NCBI RefSeq assembly: GCF_000340215.1
Contig: NW_006921546.1
Location: 713,787 to 777,786 of the forward strand
Reading direction: 5' to 3'
DNA from: Pseudocercospora fijiensis CIRAD86
Taxonomy: Eukaryota > Ascomycota > Dothideomycetes > Mycosphaerellales > Mycosphaerellaceae
Length of the DNA stretch: 64,000 bases
Part shown: piece after piece, positions 11,386-21,599 of the stretch
Position numbering within the stretch: position 1 is the first letter of the stretch
How the letters are laid out: each line of letters starts with the position of its first letter
The notes under the pieces: model-generated
Database searches by the model: none
What the model was told of the DNA's origin: nothing
Seen by the model: only the letters and a program-made list of their open reading frames with translations
Translations under genes and position numbers: made by a program

Positions 11386-12484
11386 TCATGGTCCATTGGG
11401 GCTCGTTACCTGGTGCGGGTGAAGATGTATTGAATTGTGTGGCCGGCCACAGACGACAAAAGTGCGCCCACAAGCACGTCGTTGGTGGCGAGGGAGCGAG
11501 GTACCTCGGCGAGCGCGCTTCGTCCTCGTGTACTGCTTGCTACTCTGCCGGCCGCGCTCAATCAGAGACTTGAAGTTCAGTCCCACCATCTCCTCCTCTG
11601 CTGACTCCCACCATTTCCCCCTTCGCTGACTTCCTGTCCGCCGCCTCTGCCGACTCCCACCATTTCCTCTTTCGCCGGCTCCTACGATTTCCTCCTTCGC
11701 CGAATTCCTGTCCGCTGCCTTCCACGACTCCTTCCCCGGCTCCTCGCTCTTCTTCTTGCTCACGCGAGCTCCGCTTCCTTGGTCGGCCTTGAGCTTCTTG
11801 CTAATCCCCGCAGATGTCGTTGTGGTGGTGGGTTCAGGCTTGGATGTATCACCAGAGAAGAATGTGTAGACTGAGAGTATATGACGGGCGTGGCGTGCGA
11901 GGACTCACCGCCGAGGCGGACATACTCGTGGAGGCTGCCTTTCCTTCCTGCGCGGCATCCTGGTACACGCATGTGCTTTTCCGGTCGGCCAAACTCGGTG
12001 CCATGATGCACTTGCTGTGTTTGTCTGGCCCGATCAGGCCTCACGAGGCAGATTTCCGTCTATGAAGACTCTGACGTTTCTCGGCGATGATGTTGAGGAG
12101 GAAGCCTCTTCCGGCCATAGTAAGTGCGCGCGATGTTGATGCGTCAACCCTGTGAGCACCTTGTCCTTGCATTACCGGTATCGGGAACGGCGGTGGCGTG
12201 TAGTCAATGGCGTCGTCTGGGCTATGGTGCCAGGTTTTTGGTAAGCCTTGCTTGCGGTGTGTCAGTGTACTCTTGAAGCGAGCTGCTCGCAATGCCGACT
12301 CAAATGTACCATGAGATTTGATGAGCAATTGATGGAGTGTGCTGCAATGAAAGTGCGCGATTTCCGGTCGCTTGGAAGAGACGCTCAAAGGAGAAGTCCA
12401 CGCCGTTCTGCTCGAGTCGAGTCGAGTCGTCGCTTCGTCGCTTCGTCGCTTCGTCGGCAAGTCGGGAGCTGCTGGTGAGTTCAA
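11386..12484 (-). pseudogene. Hypothetical Lys/Glu-rich protein gene, one intron, interrupted by TGA
   Basis: One minus-strand frame runs from about 12,484, is broken by TGA at 12,041-12,043, and continues through a second ATG (12,002-12,004). A canonical 55-bp intron at 11,871-11,925 (donor GTATGT, acceptor CTCAG) then joins it in phase to a downstream exon reading YTFFSGDTSKPEPTTTTTSAG. After that come KKLKAD- and SKKKSEEPGKE-type charged repeats, ending at 11,386. The splice that restores phase across a change of frame is the best evidence that this is a gene. If the upstream stop is genuine, the gene could begin at 12,004 and still be functional. The C-terminal half is low complexity, so its exact frame is less certain. 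No known domain was recognised. Confidence 0.45.
12411..12462. repeat. Short tandem repeat (GAGTC then GCTTCGTC)
   Basis: GAGTC and GCTTCGTC units repeat several times. They overlap the upstream end of the minus-strand frame described at 11,386-12,484, which makes the N-terminal boundary of that frame unreliable. Confidence 0.8.
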
Positions 12485-12542
12485 TCTTCACGCCCGCGTT
12501 CTTGTGCAGAGCATTAACATCGAGTCTCCTCCGGTATCTTCC

Positions 12543-12755
12543 ATCCGCAAACCTGGTGCCCCTGCCCCATGCGCATCACTCTCCCGACATCGTCATGAGC
12601 AGCGTGTGCGCCAGCGATCCGCAAGCCCGATGCCTCTTCCCCAAGCGCACCAGTCTCCCGACAGTCTCATGAGCAACAAATACGCCAGCTATCCGCACCG
12701 CTTCACTATGCGCATCACTCTCTTGATATTTTCACGAGCAACGATGACTCCAGCA
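12543..12755. repeat. Imperfect tandem repeat, ~65-74 bp unit, three copies
   Basis: GCGCATCACTCTC (or GCGCACCAGTCTC) recurs at 12,571, 12,645 and 12,710, each followed by TCATGAGCA or TCACGAGCA at a fixed distance. ATCCGCA recurs upstream of each copy at a similar spacing. The unit size is close to the 73-bp array at 10,101 but the sequence is unrelated. Confidence 0.75.
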
Positions 12756-12777
12756 TGAAGGCCGCTAAGCTCAAGGC

Positions 12778-13577
12778 CTACGCAGACCCTGGCTGCCAAC
12801 ATCCAGAGTCTTCGCGAGGAGCTAGCAGGTACAGACGAGAGCATTGCAAAACTTCAGAACACCATAGCCACTGCGCTGGACGACCTCTTTCGCCCTTTGT
12901 TGGCAGCTTTGGGTGGAAAGGATAACGGTGGACAAGCAGCAGCTGAAGACGCTGCATCTTCGAAAGAGCAAGAGCAAGCAGAGCTTTGGAGAGGGGACGC
13001 GTCATCACAGGCGCTACGGCGAAGCAGGAGCAGCTTTTTGAAGAGTATGGAAGGATCACGCAAATGGAGGTGGAATTCCTAGGTTTCGAGAGAGTGGCCA
13101 ATTGGGTTCTTCATAGCCTGTGTGCTTCGGAGGCCGATACGGCAGGATGCGATACAACATATGGCTGATGCATTGCTACTTGAGGTAGTTGGAATATGAA
13201 TCGCTTTGCTCCTCCCCGCTCGCGAACACAGTGCTCTCCTTGACGCCCTCCACGCAGCACAAACTTCAGCAAACCATGATACCCTGGAGGATGTTGGTGC
13301 AGGCAGCCACATCCTACATGCAGAAACAACTTCTCCCACACAGAACGTCCTGAGGTTCATCCGCAGGCTGAAGGTAATCGAGACCAAGGATCAAATTTGG
13401 CTTCTACCAATGCAACATCAGGCGCCAAACGACGCAATGAAACATGGCCGCATCTTCTTTGCAGGAGGTGTCATGATGACTGCCAGTGCTAGTGCCAGTG
13501 CCGAGGAGAAAATCCGCGCTACGACACCAAGCCGGCCATATCGTCTTATCAACGCAGATCTGGTCCATGTGCCATAG
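12778..13577 (+). pseudogene. Decayed hypothetical gene with a coiled-coil-like N-terminal region
   Basis: Plus-strand coding sequence is recognisable but spread over two frames. About 12,778-12,985 reads TLAANIQSLREELAGTDESI and onward, with heptad-like leucines suggesting a coiled coil. About 12,985-13,100 continues in another frame (RVITGATAKQEQLFEEYGRI). From about 13,100 it returns to the first frame (RQDAIQHMADALLLEVV), meets TGA at 13,197-13,199 and continues (LLDALHAAQTSANHDTLEDV) to a stop at 13,577. Two frameshifts and one nonsense codon make it non-functional unless they are assembly errors. The family is unrecognised. RIP is not obviously responsible, since indels dominate. Confidence 0.4.
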
Positions 13578-13939
13578 AACTTGCGACAATCCCTATGAAG
13601 ATACATCCCCTGTTGTCTCTCACCCCCAGACACCCTCCGCCTTACGAAGTTGACAAGGTGAGAAAGCATTCGAAAGACATGGTCGAGAAATTCAGGCCGA
13701 AATCGGATCACGCTTCACGAAATCCTGCTCTGAGATTGCTGACTGTGTAAGAATTGACCGAAACACAGTTGTTACGGTTGCCCTAGTTGCTTTTGCTTCG
13801 AAAGTAAAGGGAAATCAGTACAAACTGCGCCTCAAACCCCCCACGATTGCTAGGAATGACCGAAAAGACGGCAATGCTATCGTCATTCTGCCGCTTACAG
13901 TTCTCAAGATGTGCTTATGTGGAGCGCTTAGGTAGAGAT

Positions 13940-15345
13940 GGGCTACGTTCTACCCAAAGTTTGAGAGCCTCGCATCGAATGGGAAACAATTGGCTGCAGA
14001 CTGCTATGGTTTGGGAGTTGCCATCGAATGGAAATGTCTTTCTCGGGAGGCTTTCTAGGCCGGGAATTGCCCGATACTGCCGCAATCGCAGCCTCCGCCG
14101 CCGCAAACTTGATTCATAAGAACAAGCCAAGTGAGCACGCGAATCCGTGGACAAGGGTGACTACATCTGGCGACAAAATACGCATGTGAGTCGTCTTCAT
14201 GCGAAAGGCCGCGTATTGGAGCCCAAATGATCGATTCGCAAAGGCAAGCGTTGGCGATTAGAACTGCCAGCCCTTGACAGTAGAGCAACTGGCTGAGTGC
14301 ATGAGAGCACTTGGTGGACGATCTGGCAGATGTTCGCCAGAAGACCAGAATGCGTGGCTGAGAACAACAGGTTTCCTGGTCTGCTTTTCTTCGTGGCTTT
14401 GCCGGTGTGAAAGTCATGCTCCGTTCTAAGATCACCATGGCTCGGCCACCAAAGCAGAAAGGAGATTCCGATGTGCTGAATGCTAAAAGTCATCCACTCG
14501 AGGTTTCTATTTCATGAAGGTCTTCACCAGAGCAGTCAAGCCACAAGTCCCCAGCTTACACGGCAACCATCGATGATCCTGAGATCGGAAGGCAGTGATC
14601 TTCTTTCGAGATGTGATCAAAGGTGGGGAATCTACCACCGAACCTAGCTGAGACGCATTGCTGGAATCCAAAGGGCGGTGAACCGACAGGTTCATGGCCC
14701 GAGACTCAAACAAAGGCATCGAGATCGCGGTCCAACAACACCTCACCGACCGGGAGATTTCGTGGACCTATACATGTATGCAGCCGTCTCCTGAAGACAT
14801 CGCCCATGACGGCAGGGTTTGCTCAGTTGCCAACGAACACATTTCCTCACCAGTGTGAGTGCAGGCGTGCGCTTTCGACAACAAAGAGCATCGCCCGTGG
14901 CCGTAGAGGTTGCCCTGTTGCCGAAAAACACTTTCCTTCACCAGTGTAGCTACGGACGTTCGCTTTCGAGCACGCAGATCTCTCTTGCGCAAGGAACGGA
15001 GAGTTTGATACACGGCATTCATGGACCACAAGAGTGGTCAGAATTTCGTGACACCTATCAATGATATAGGCGCACAGCTCGCTGGCTTTCCGATCACCAA
15101 CCATCTCTACCAACAACACCTCCAGCGCCATCTTTTCATCTTTGACGTAATCTCACCAGTGGTGGTCACACATGTCTTGCCGACACTGACACCTACACCT
15201 ACAAACACACGCGCACACAAGACGTTCTTGCGCACCTCTAGCTCGTCTCGCACTCCACAGTCTAGAAGGCCTGCTCTACACCATGGCCCAAGCACGCCTT
15301 TTCACTGGTGGATGAAATGTCTCCGGGTGGTACTTTCCTAGCCTC
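13940..15345 (+). pseudogene. Decayed coding sequence, several frames, family unknown
   Basis: Protein-like stretches follow one another on the plus strand. WATFYPKFESLASNGKQLAA (about 13,937-13,996) is followed in another frame by GRELPDTAAIAASAAANLIH and KPSEHANPW (about 14,060-14,150). The same frame then continues past TGA (about 14,188), TAG and TAA stops with LTVEQLAECMRALGGRSG and, after 15,000, FIFDVISPVVVTHVLPTL. The frame holds far more sensible protein than the other five, but with several nonsense codons. Part of it (14,802-14,983) is a tandem duplication. It may be more than one gene remnant. Confidence 0.35.
14802..14983. repeat. 91-bp tandem duplication, two copies
   Basis: Copy 1 is 14,802-14,892 and copy 2 is 14,893-14,983. 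They share CTTTCG, CACCAGTGT and TTGCC(C/A) blocks at constant 91-bp spacing, with many substitutions. The unit is not a multiple of three, so the second copy shifts the frame of any gene containing it. Confidence 0.8.
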
Positions 15346-16030
15346 GCGAAAGGTGACGCAAGCTGGAACTTCTGCGTCCATCGTTCGCCCTTGTGCGTTG
15401 GTACAGGCCCACGCACTCTCATCAAATGTAGCGTGATGTGAGACGATGCATTTGGGCCGATGCGGCAATTCTTAGGAGTCATGGAGATTGCCAATCGAGA
15501 TCGTTTGATCACGGGCCTTGGCATTCAGAAGCTGTTGGAAGCTACCGCGGAAGTATTTGCTGCACGTTCTTCCTGCTAGAGCATATCATACCAAACCAAA
15601 AACCTTCACATGCTGCACTCCAATCTAGCCTTAGAGTTTATGGTTGTGCTCGAAGAGCCCTTCTCTATTGTCGAACGGCGGGAATGGACTCCCGACACAG
15701 ACTGCATTGGGCCGGGAGCATGAAAATCTGTAGCGCCTTGTAGACTTTACCTTCAATCCAGTCCGGTAGAGTAGTGTGAGCGAGGTTGGTACAGGCTTCG
15801 TAGAGAGGAGGCCGACACACGCACGTATAGAGAGTCAAAAGCAGTCGTTTGAGATTGTCGATAGGAAAGCCTCCAAGGGCGGCAGGACTCGAGACAGTGT
15901 CGTGACATCTGCGATTCCTGTCCGCGGGTGTTCTTGCTGCTGCTTACGCAAGATTGGTGATGCCTCTGTCGTGTCTTGCAGCCGCTGGAGTCTCAGGATC
16001 GATCTTGGTTGGGTCGTTGCTGACCAACTT
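15346..16030. other. No gene recognised
   Basis: Composition is normal but only short overlapping frames occur on both strands, and none is protein-like over more than about 60 codons. No RNA gene or repeat was seen. Confidence 0.4.
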
Positions 16031-16034
16031 CATA

Positions 16035-16250
16035 ATTATGAGCTTGCTTGATGATTACGATACTGCTTGAAGGTTATGATCCTGCTCAATGGTCGTGATC
16101 CTGCCTGATTGATGAGTATGACCCTGCTTGATTGACGATTATAGTCCTGCTTCATTTATGGACTTGATCCTGCTTGATGCTAGTGATCCTGCTCGATTGA
16201 TAATTGTGCTGCTTGATGATTTCGACACTGCTTGATGATTTCATAGATCT
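16035..16250. repeat. Irregular minisatellite (GATCCTGCTTGATTGATGATTA-type unit)
   Basis: The words CCTGCTTGAT, CTGCTCGATT and TGATGATTATGA recur about every 20-30 bp. Units vary in length and sequence, so no fixed period can be given. It lies in non-coding DNA downstream of the minus-strand pseudogene at 16,782. Confidence 0.8.
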
Positions 16251-16781
16251 GAGGGGCAGGCCCAGCAGACATAATGGCATGGTCATGATTATTAGTCTCT
16301 TCTCCTGCCTCTCCGTTATTGTGGTCCACTTCCGGTGCATCGATTCTTCGAAGCAACGGCTTCTGCAATAGAGCGGCTTTGTCGACAGGCGTCTTCTTAC
16401 ATGTCGTGTTGGCGAAGGTATGCTTCCTCCTCCCGAACGCGCGATTTCGCTGGCTACTGCATATTGCGAGGGCCGCATTATGATCATCAGCGGACCCGGA
16501 CTATTCGAACAACGCTTGAAGACCGTTTCTAATAGGAACTTGCTCATTTGAGTGTGATTGGGAAATGTCACGCACCCGTGCCTAGGAAACGGCTCTTTGT
16601 GTGGTTTCAACGTCGAGGGTTTGTCATCCATATGCATCGTGCGTCAAGTGCCTCGCGCGAGGCGAGACATTCTTCCACGCCAAGAACAACAAGTCGCCAA
16701 CAATCATCGACCACGACGCAATCCCGGATCACGCCATCACAAATACATGCAGCTACAACTAGAAGCATCCCTCTCCTGCGC

Positions 16782-18317
16782 TCACTCTAGCACGCGCCTC
16801 TGTACGGCTTCACGAAACCTATTCCAGCGCTCCGCTTCCTTTGCTGTCAAAGCCCCAACCTCTTTACCATTGGCCTGCCAATCGTCAAAACCTGTCTCCG
16901 GTCGTTCGATGCATGCCCGTAGCGCCACCTTGGCCATCTCTATACACCACGCCTACATGGGCTCTCCGCCGGCATAAGCTTGCTCCTTCTCTGTGGCATT
17001 GCTCCGAAGGTAGAGCGACCAGAGATTGATCTCGTGGGCGTGTGCAAAGCCTCTCTCTGGCGCTTGGAAGCTGGGATACCCTTGGAGCAAGTTCCGAAAG
17101 CGCTTGCTATGACCGTCAAGCACCCCATGAGACTTCTCCAAGCTACTGTTCAGGGCCGGGAGAGCATTCCAGGCATTTTGAAGACGTGTTCGGGCCTTGT
17201 CGTACCGCGTATCGACGAGATCGCAGGCTTCTAGGTAGTATAGAATTTCATTCTATGCGGGCCAGAAGAGTATGCGAAATGGTAGAGAGTCGAGAATCAT
17301 AAGCGCCGGATTGTCCTTGCGGGTCGTGTCCGTAATCACGCGGCGACGAGAGAAGAAGGTGCGCATGCGGTGCGTGCCGAAGATTGCTGGCAGCACGCAC
17401 TTGCTTGGCCGGCGATCGACAGAAGCCCGGTTGGTGTTGCTCTCATCAAGTTTGTCGACGATATCGAGGTGACTGATCAGATAGTCCACAAGACTCTAGA
17501 AGCTAGTGCGAAGACCAGCAGCATTGTTCTTCGAATCACGGAAGAAAGCTATGCCAACATCGTCGACCACTTTCAGCATTTGGCCCAACAGTTGACAACG
17601 GGTGAAGAGCTCGGGATCCTGGTACGTTTGCAGTTGTTGGGACAGTTGTTGCGGGGATGTGCCTCCAGGCAAGAAGCTGGAACAGTCAGTGCGGAGCCAC
17701 GTAGGTATTGCGCCGACATGTTCGCAGCCAATCGCAAATGATACTCGCTCGACCTGACACTGGTCGCTCCTAATGCGTAGCTCGAGAGGAATCATATAGG
17801 TGTAGGCGATAACGCTGGTCGTGTTGGCGAGGTCGAGGAAGCTCGTGCTAGCGTTTCCAAAGTCGTCTGGATAAGGATTGTTGATGAAGTGCTAGCGCAC
17901 AAGGAACAGCGGCAGCCCGAGTGCACAGTACCAGGCAGTGAGCTTGCGGAGTGGCCGCGGACAGTAAGTAGTAAAGAACGGTAGCAACCGAGCGGAGAAG
18001 ACCAAGCCAGAAGGTCCAGTGGAGCATTGCCGGGCGATGGATAGGCCAGAGTGGAATCGGCAGGGTAATGCCGAAGCGCATAAAGGTCTGAACGAGGAAT
18101 CTTGCTGCCTGGGTGGCGCAGGATTTGAGAATGCTAGGCTGGAGGCGGCGGATGAGCTGATCAAGCTGGGAGCTGGGGCCGAGGAAGAGGGCGCAGATGA
18201 GAATGAGGAACAAATGAAGGCGAGAAGAAGCATTGGAGAGCCGGAAGTGAGCAAGTGGCATGCCATTGCGATGGAGTTGGAAAGCCCGAACAATAAGATG
18301 TTGATCGTAGGAAGCAT
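16782..18317 (-). pseudogene. Hypothetical membrane-associated protein gene inactivated by four in-frame TAG codons
   Basis: A single minus-strand frame (codon phase fixed by stop TGA at 16,782-16,784) stays protein-like for more than 1.1 kb. It is interrupted only by TAG at 17,892-17,894, 17,496-17,498, 17,253-17,255 and 16,953-16,955. The flanking protein is continuous, for example HFINNPYPDDFGNASTSFLD after the first stop and NEILYYLEACDLVDTRYDKA after the third. Every stop is TAG, as expected for CAG to TAG or TGG to TAG changes, which are CpA-context RIP mutations. Upstream of about 17,950 the best frame is ambiguous: another minus-strand frame contains hydrophobic, membrane-like segments (LHLFLILICALFLG, LHWTFWLGLLRSVATVLYYL). 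A frameshift or intron near 17,930-17,960 would join them. The N-terminus is not resolved. Family not recognised. Confidence 0.6.
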
Positions 18318-18950
18318 AATGCTCGCTATGGCTATGGTCGATCAGGAGCGGAGTGTGGATGAAGGATTGTCGTTGCAAGAGGAGGAGGAGGGAAGCGGGA
18401 AGAAAGAAACGGGTCGACCTGCAGTTGAATGTTGAATGTTGCTGGTTCGTTTGTATGCAGGCCACCCTACCGCAAACGACCTTGTGCTGACTTTGCCATG
18501 TCGCGTCGTCGGTCCGACAGGCATCGCGTTGGCGTCCCGCATACGATGCATGATACCATACTGCACAATACGCGATCACATGTGGTGCGAGGCGCGAGAA
18601 GATAGAGCGAGGAATTGAGCAAAGAGGTTGTTGACGAGGTTGAACAAAATCCCAGAGGAAGAGCCGCGGATTATCGGCACGGCCCGCTCCTCGCGTCAGT
18701 GCTGCATAGGCAGCGCGTGTCAGGCCGCGTCGTCCTTCGTGAATAATGTGGTCACCGGCTGCCAAGATCTACGAACGACATGCGCCGACTTCATTCGGCG
18801 CGCGCATTGAAATGCATGCCGGTAGCCGCTGTGCGGTGCAGTGCACTGCTGATGCCCCCTGACCGCCCACCGCCCACCTGGTGAAGGGATGTTCACCCTC
18901 AATCTCTGCTTCTCTCTTCCCGACTCAGTCGACATTTTCACGACAACGAA

Positions 18951-20393
18951 ATGCCTCCTCGCACGCATACGCCTCGATCGCTGCCACTCGGCACACGAAA
19001 CAAGATGTTCACGTTCTCCGATGGCCATACCGACTACATCTCATCACCCTCCGCGTCTGAGTCTGAGTCCGGGTCTGAGTCCGCCAACCCTTCTTCCGCA
19101 CTACTCAAGTCCAGGTCTCCGGCAACAGTGAAGAGATGGCCGGCCAAGAGTTCTCTTGTGGGAACCTCTTCCGAAGATAGAGAGCAGGATGGAGAGGAAG
19201 ATGAAGAGCAGGAGGGAGGGGAAGGTGAATAGCAGGAGGGAGAGGAAGATGAAGAGCAGGATGGCGAGGAAGATGAAGAGCAGGATGGCGAGGAAGATGA
19301 AGAGCAGGACGGCTTGGACTCTGTAGACTCTGCGGAGAGCGGTGAGGATGTTTCGGACAGCGAGCAAAGCGAGGGTTCTGCATACGCCTGTTCAGATCCA
19401 CTGGCCAGCGAGGGTGATGATTCCGAACATGAGGCTGACGAGCTTGTGGAGAATGAGGGCAACGAGGGCAATGTCCCTAATGACAATGATCACATGAGAG
19501 CAGGCCCGCGGGGCAGCGATGGGTACGTTTATGGAAATACTGCCTTTTCCAGGAGTGCAGCCTCCGGCGAGAAATCGGTCGCGAATGTCAGGCCGCTCGT
19601 GCCATTCTCTCAAGCATCTGCGAACCCACCTGCCTTGAAGAGAGTTACGTTTCAGGACACGAGATCATTGCCAAAGAGGAAGAATCCTCTGCGAAATCAG
19701 CAACTTACCGCTGGGCCAGACAGAAGCGAGGCAAAGAAGCAACTCCTTCACCATGTTACTTCGAAATCAAAGCCGAGATCATATGCGAATACATCATCTT
19801 CGTCTGGAATGAAAACGACCTCTTCGCCGCTGACCTCTCCGAGTTCAAAACGCACCTATGAGCTTCATTTCCAAAAGCCCTCTGATCTTGCTCGACTGAA
19901 GTCCATCTTCACTTCCCGGTACCAGCGAATTCCTTCATCTGGTGCCGGTTTCCTCTGCGGTGCGGAGGCCATGCACTATCTTCTGGCATCGAAGAATCAC
20001 CAAGGCATCACCAAGACCTCGACGGCACAAACCATCAGAAATCTCGTAGCTGATCATGGCTCTTTTCATTTGTCCAAGTCTGAGCGCTACGGAGACGACG
20101 ACTTGAGGTCTCCGGCGACCAGGAACTTTCTGTACGACCAATTGGCAGCAGGATTGGCGCAGTACGGAAACTACGTGCTTGGGGTCGTGAAGCTTGGGCG
20201 CAGAGGGCGCAGGAACTGGGTGCTCCTCGAAGACCAGCGCCAGAACGTGGAAGATGGTAATGTAGGCGAGGTCTTGTAGGTTATCTGGGAGTATGATCAC
20301 TGGGAGGCGATGGTGCCAGTAAGTGCAAGACATCGGAGTGGGAACATTGTCACTTTTCTGCTAGCCGAGAATGGGCTTTTTCCAAACTTGTAG
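18951..20393 (+). pseudogene. Acidic-repeat protein with an OTU-like cysteine-peptidase C-terminal region, two in-frame stops
   Basis: A single phase runs 480 codons from ATG 18,951 (context CGAAATGCC) to TAG at 20,391-20,393. It is broken by TAG at 19,230-19,232 inside an EEDEEQDG acidic repeat and by TAG at 20,277-20,279. The N-terminal 190 residues are disordered and acidic. Residues about 310-450 look folded: GAGFLCGAEAMHYLL (Cys near 336), NFLYDQLAAGLAQYGNYVLG, NWVLLEDQ, then after the second stop VIWEYDHWEAMVP (His near 450). A Cys in GxxFLCGxxA, a central LAAxL/YG block and a C-terminal HW/HY motif is the arrangement of fungal OTU-like cysteine peptidases; the family call is inference. 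The first stop aligns with GAG in neighbouring repeat units, so it is a G-to-T change, not RIP. The second could be CAG to TAG. If only the 321-codon part from 19,314 were made, the presumed catalytic His would be missing. Confidence 0.55.
19167..19312 (+). repeat. GA-rich coding repeat (GAGGAAGATGAAGAGCAGGA-type units)
   Basis: Imperfect 24-bp and 48-bp units of GAA/GAT/GAG/CAG/GGC codons encode a repeated EEDEEQDG acidic stretch in the gene at 18,951-20,393. One unit carries TAG in place of GAG (19,230-19,232). The antisense frames, rich in Ser/Cys or Leu/Phe, are artefacts. Confidence 0.85.
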
Positions 20394-20735
20394 CGTAGCG
20401 TGGGGTGAGTGTAACGTTGACGGAGCTCAGGATTTGATCAAAGAGCACTACAATGACGGTTGTAGGGATGGAATGAGATTTAGTAGCAAAAGCTGAATGA
20501 AAAATCAAGTATACCGAAGAGCTCTTCCTCCTCTACCCTTATTCTTAGCGGGGCGGTCCGTGGAATAAGCTTAATTCAGAGCTGCAGAATAATATTCTTT
20601 TCTTGAACTTTCCGCGCGTGTAAACACTTCCACCTCCTTCAAGGCAACACCTGATTATTCCAACTCCCTCGACCATCGAAGCGCACGCCGCACCGCGCAC
20701 GATCAACACACCGCCAACGCCACTGAGAACGAAGT

Positions 20736-21594
20736 ATGAGCCAGCGCACCCCTTCCTTGGTCAGCCCAGGCTACGAAGCCATCTCGCCGACAGCGACGAC
20801 ACACGCCCTTCCTCTCCCGCCTCGCCCAGCGGCGTCTTACCTCGACTGAATCCAGAAGTTTCTGAGCTCGGAAACGTACCACGACAAGAGATACATTCAG
20901 GAAACCATCAGCTGGTATCGGGAAAGCGGTGCGGAGGAGACAGAGCCGTTTGTCGCTGCGGCATTGACGCATCTCTTCAAGTAAGTTTTGTCGCCATGCG
21001 CCTGCCCCTCTGACACTGACATGCACGCACAGGACAGCGGGTCGGAAACTCGGCGACGGCGCTGCGCAACACAATGTCGAGCTGGACTTCTTGAGCGGCG
21101 TGGGACTCAGTGATGCTGAGATCAGCGCTGTTCGTGTGGAGAGAGGGCTGGCGCAGAACAGGGCTGGCGGAAACCATTCCAGAGCATCGTCGAGAAGAGG
21201 ATCGAGGCCGAAGTTTCTCAAGAGCAAGGTCGAGAAAGAGGAGGTCGATGTCAGGGTAGGTGCATTGAAGACAGTGTCTGTAAAGAAGGGGGAGATGGTC
21301 AAGGTTAAGGTAGGGAATCAGGTCACATCAGAGGTCGAGATGCGTATACATCTCAAGCAAGAGGTGGATGAGAAGGCGGAGGTGGGCAAGTCGGCGGGAC
21401 AAGAGGAGAAGTCTCCCGTATACCTCAAGCAAGAGGTGGAAGAAAAGGCGGAGGTAGGCAAGGGGGCAGGACAGCAGAAATCCCTCGTGCTTCGGAACGA
21501 GGAGAGTGAGGCACTGCCTTCTTCTTGGATGGATGGATACCACTTCACGGGTGGCTGGCGGCAAATCATTCGCGGCCTCTTCCTGCCAACATAG
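20736..21594 (+). CDS. Hypothetical protein with a Lys/Glu-rich tail; intron 20,981-21,032; unexplained TGA in first exon
   Basis: The ATG at 20,736 opens a frame that meets TGA at 20,847-20,849 and then continues in the same phase as FLSSETYHDKRYIQETISWY and VAAALTHLFK. A canonical 52-bp intron (20,981-21,032, donor GTAAGT, acceptor GCACAG, with CTGACA near the branch position) joins this to TAGRKLGDGAAQHNVELDFL. The frame stays open to TAG at 21,592-21,594. The tail holds two copies of a roughly 27-residue unit (LKQEVDEKAEVGKSAGQ and LKQEVEEKAEVGKGAGQ). The TGA would vanish if a non-consensus 96-bp intron (20,760-20,855, GTCAGC...CCAG, in phase) is used; otherwise the gene is broken. The unit from FLSSETYHD to GVGLSDAEIS is the likely conserved domain, but no family was recognised. 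Confidence 0.5.
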
Positions 21595-21599
21595 GAACC

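Noticed and set aside
18019..18435. 138-codon plus-strand frame, acidic and fairly protein-like
   Set aside because: It has only a GTG at its beginning and lies antisense to the minus-strand pseudogene; its Glu richness mirrors Ser/Leu/Phe-rich codons. I cannot exclude it but prefer the minus strand.
17848..18765. 305-codon minus-strand open frame
   Set aside because: Its downstream part conflicts in phase with the better-supported frame HFINNPYPDDF..., and its upstream half is not protein-like. Only the hydrophobic central part may be genuine; it is mentioned under the pseudogene.
19034..19486. 150-codon minus-strand Ser/Cys-rich frame
   Set aside because: It is a mirror of the acidic GA-rich repeat coding on the plus strand.
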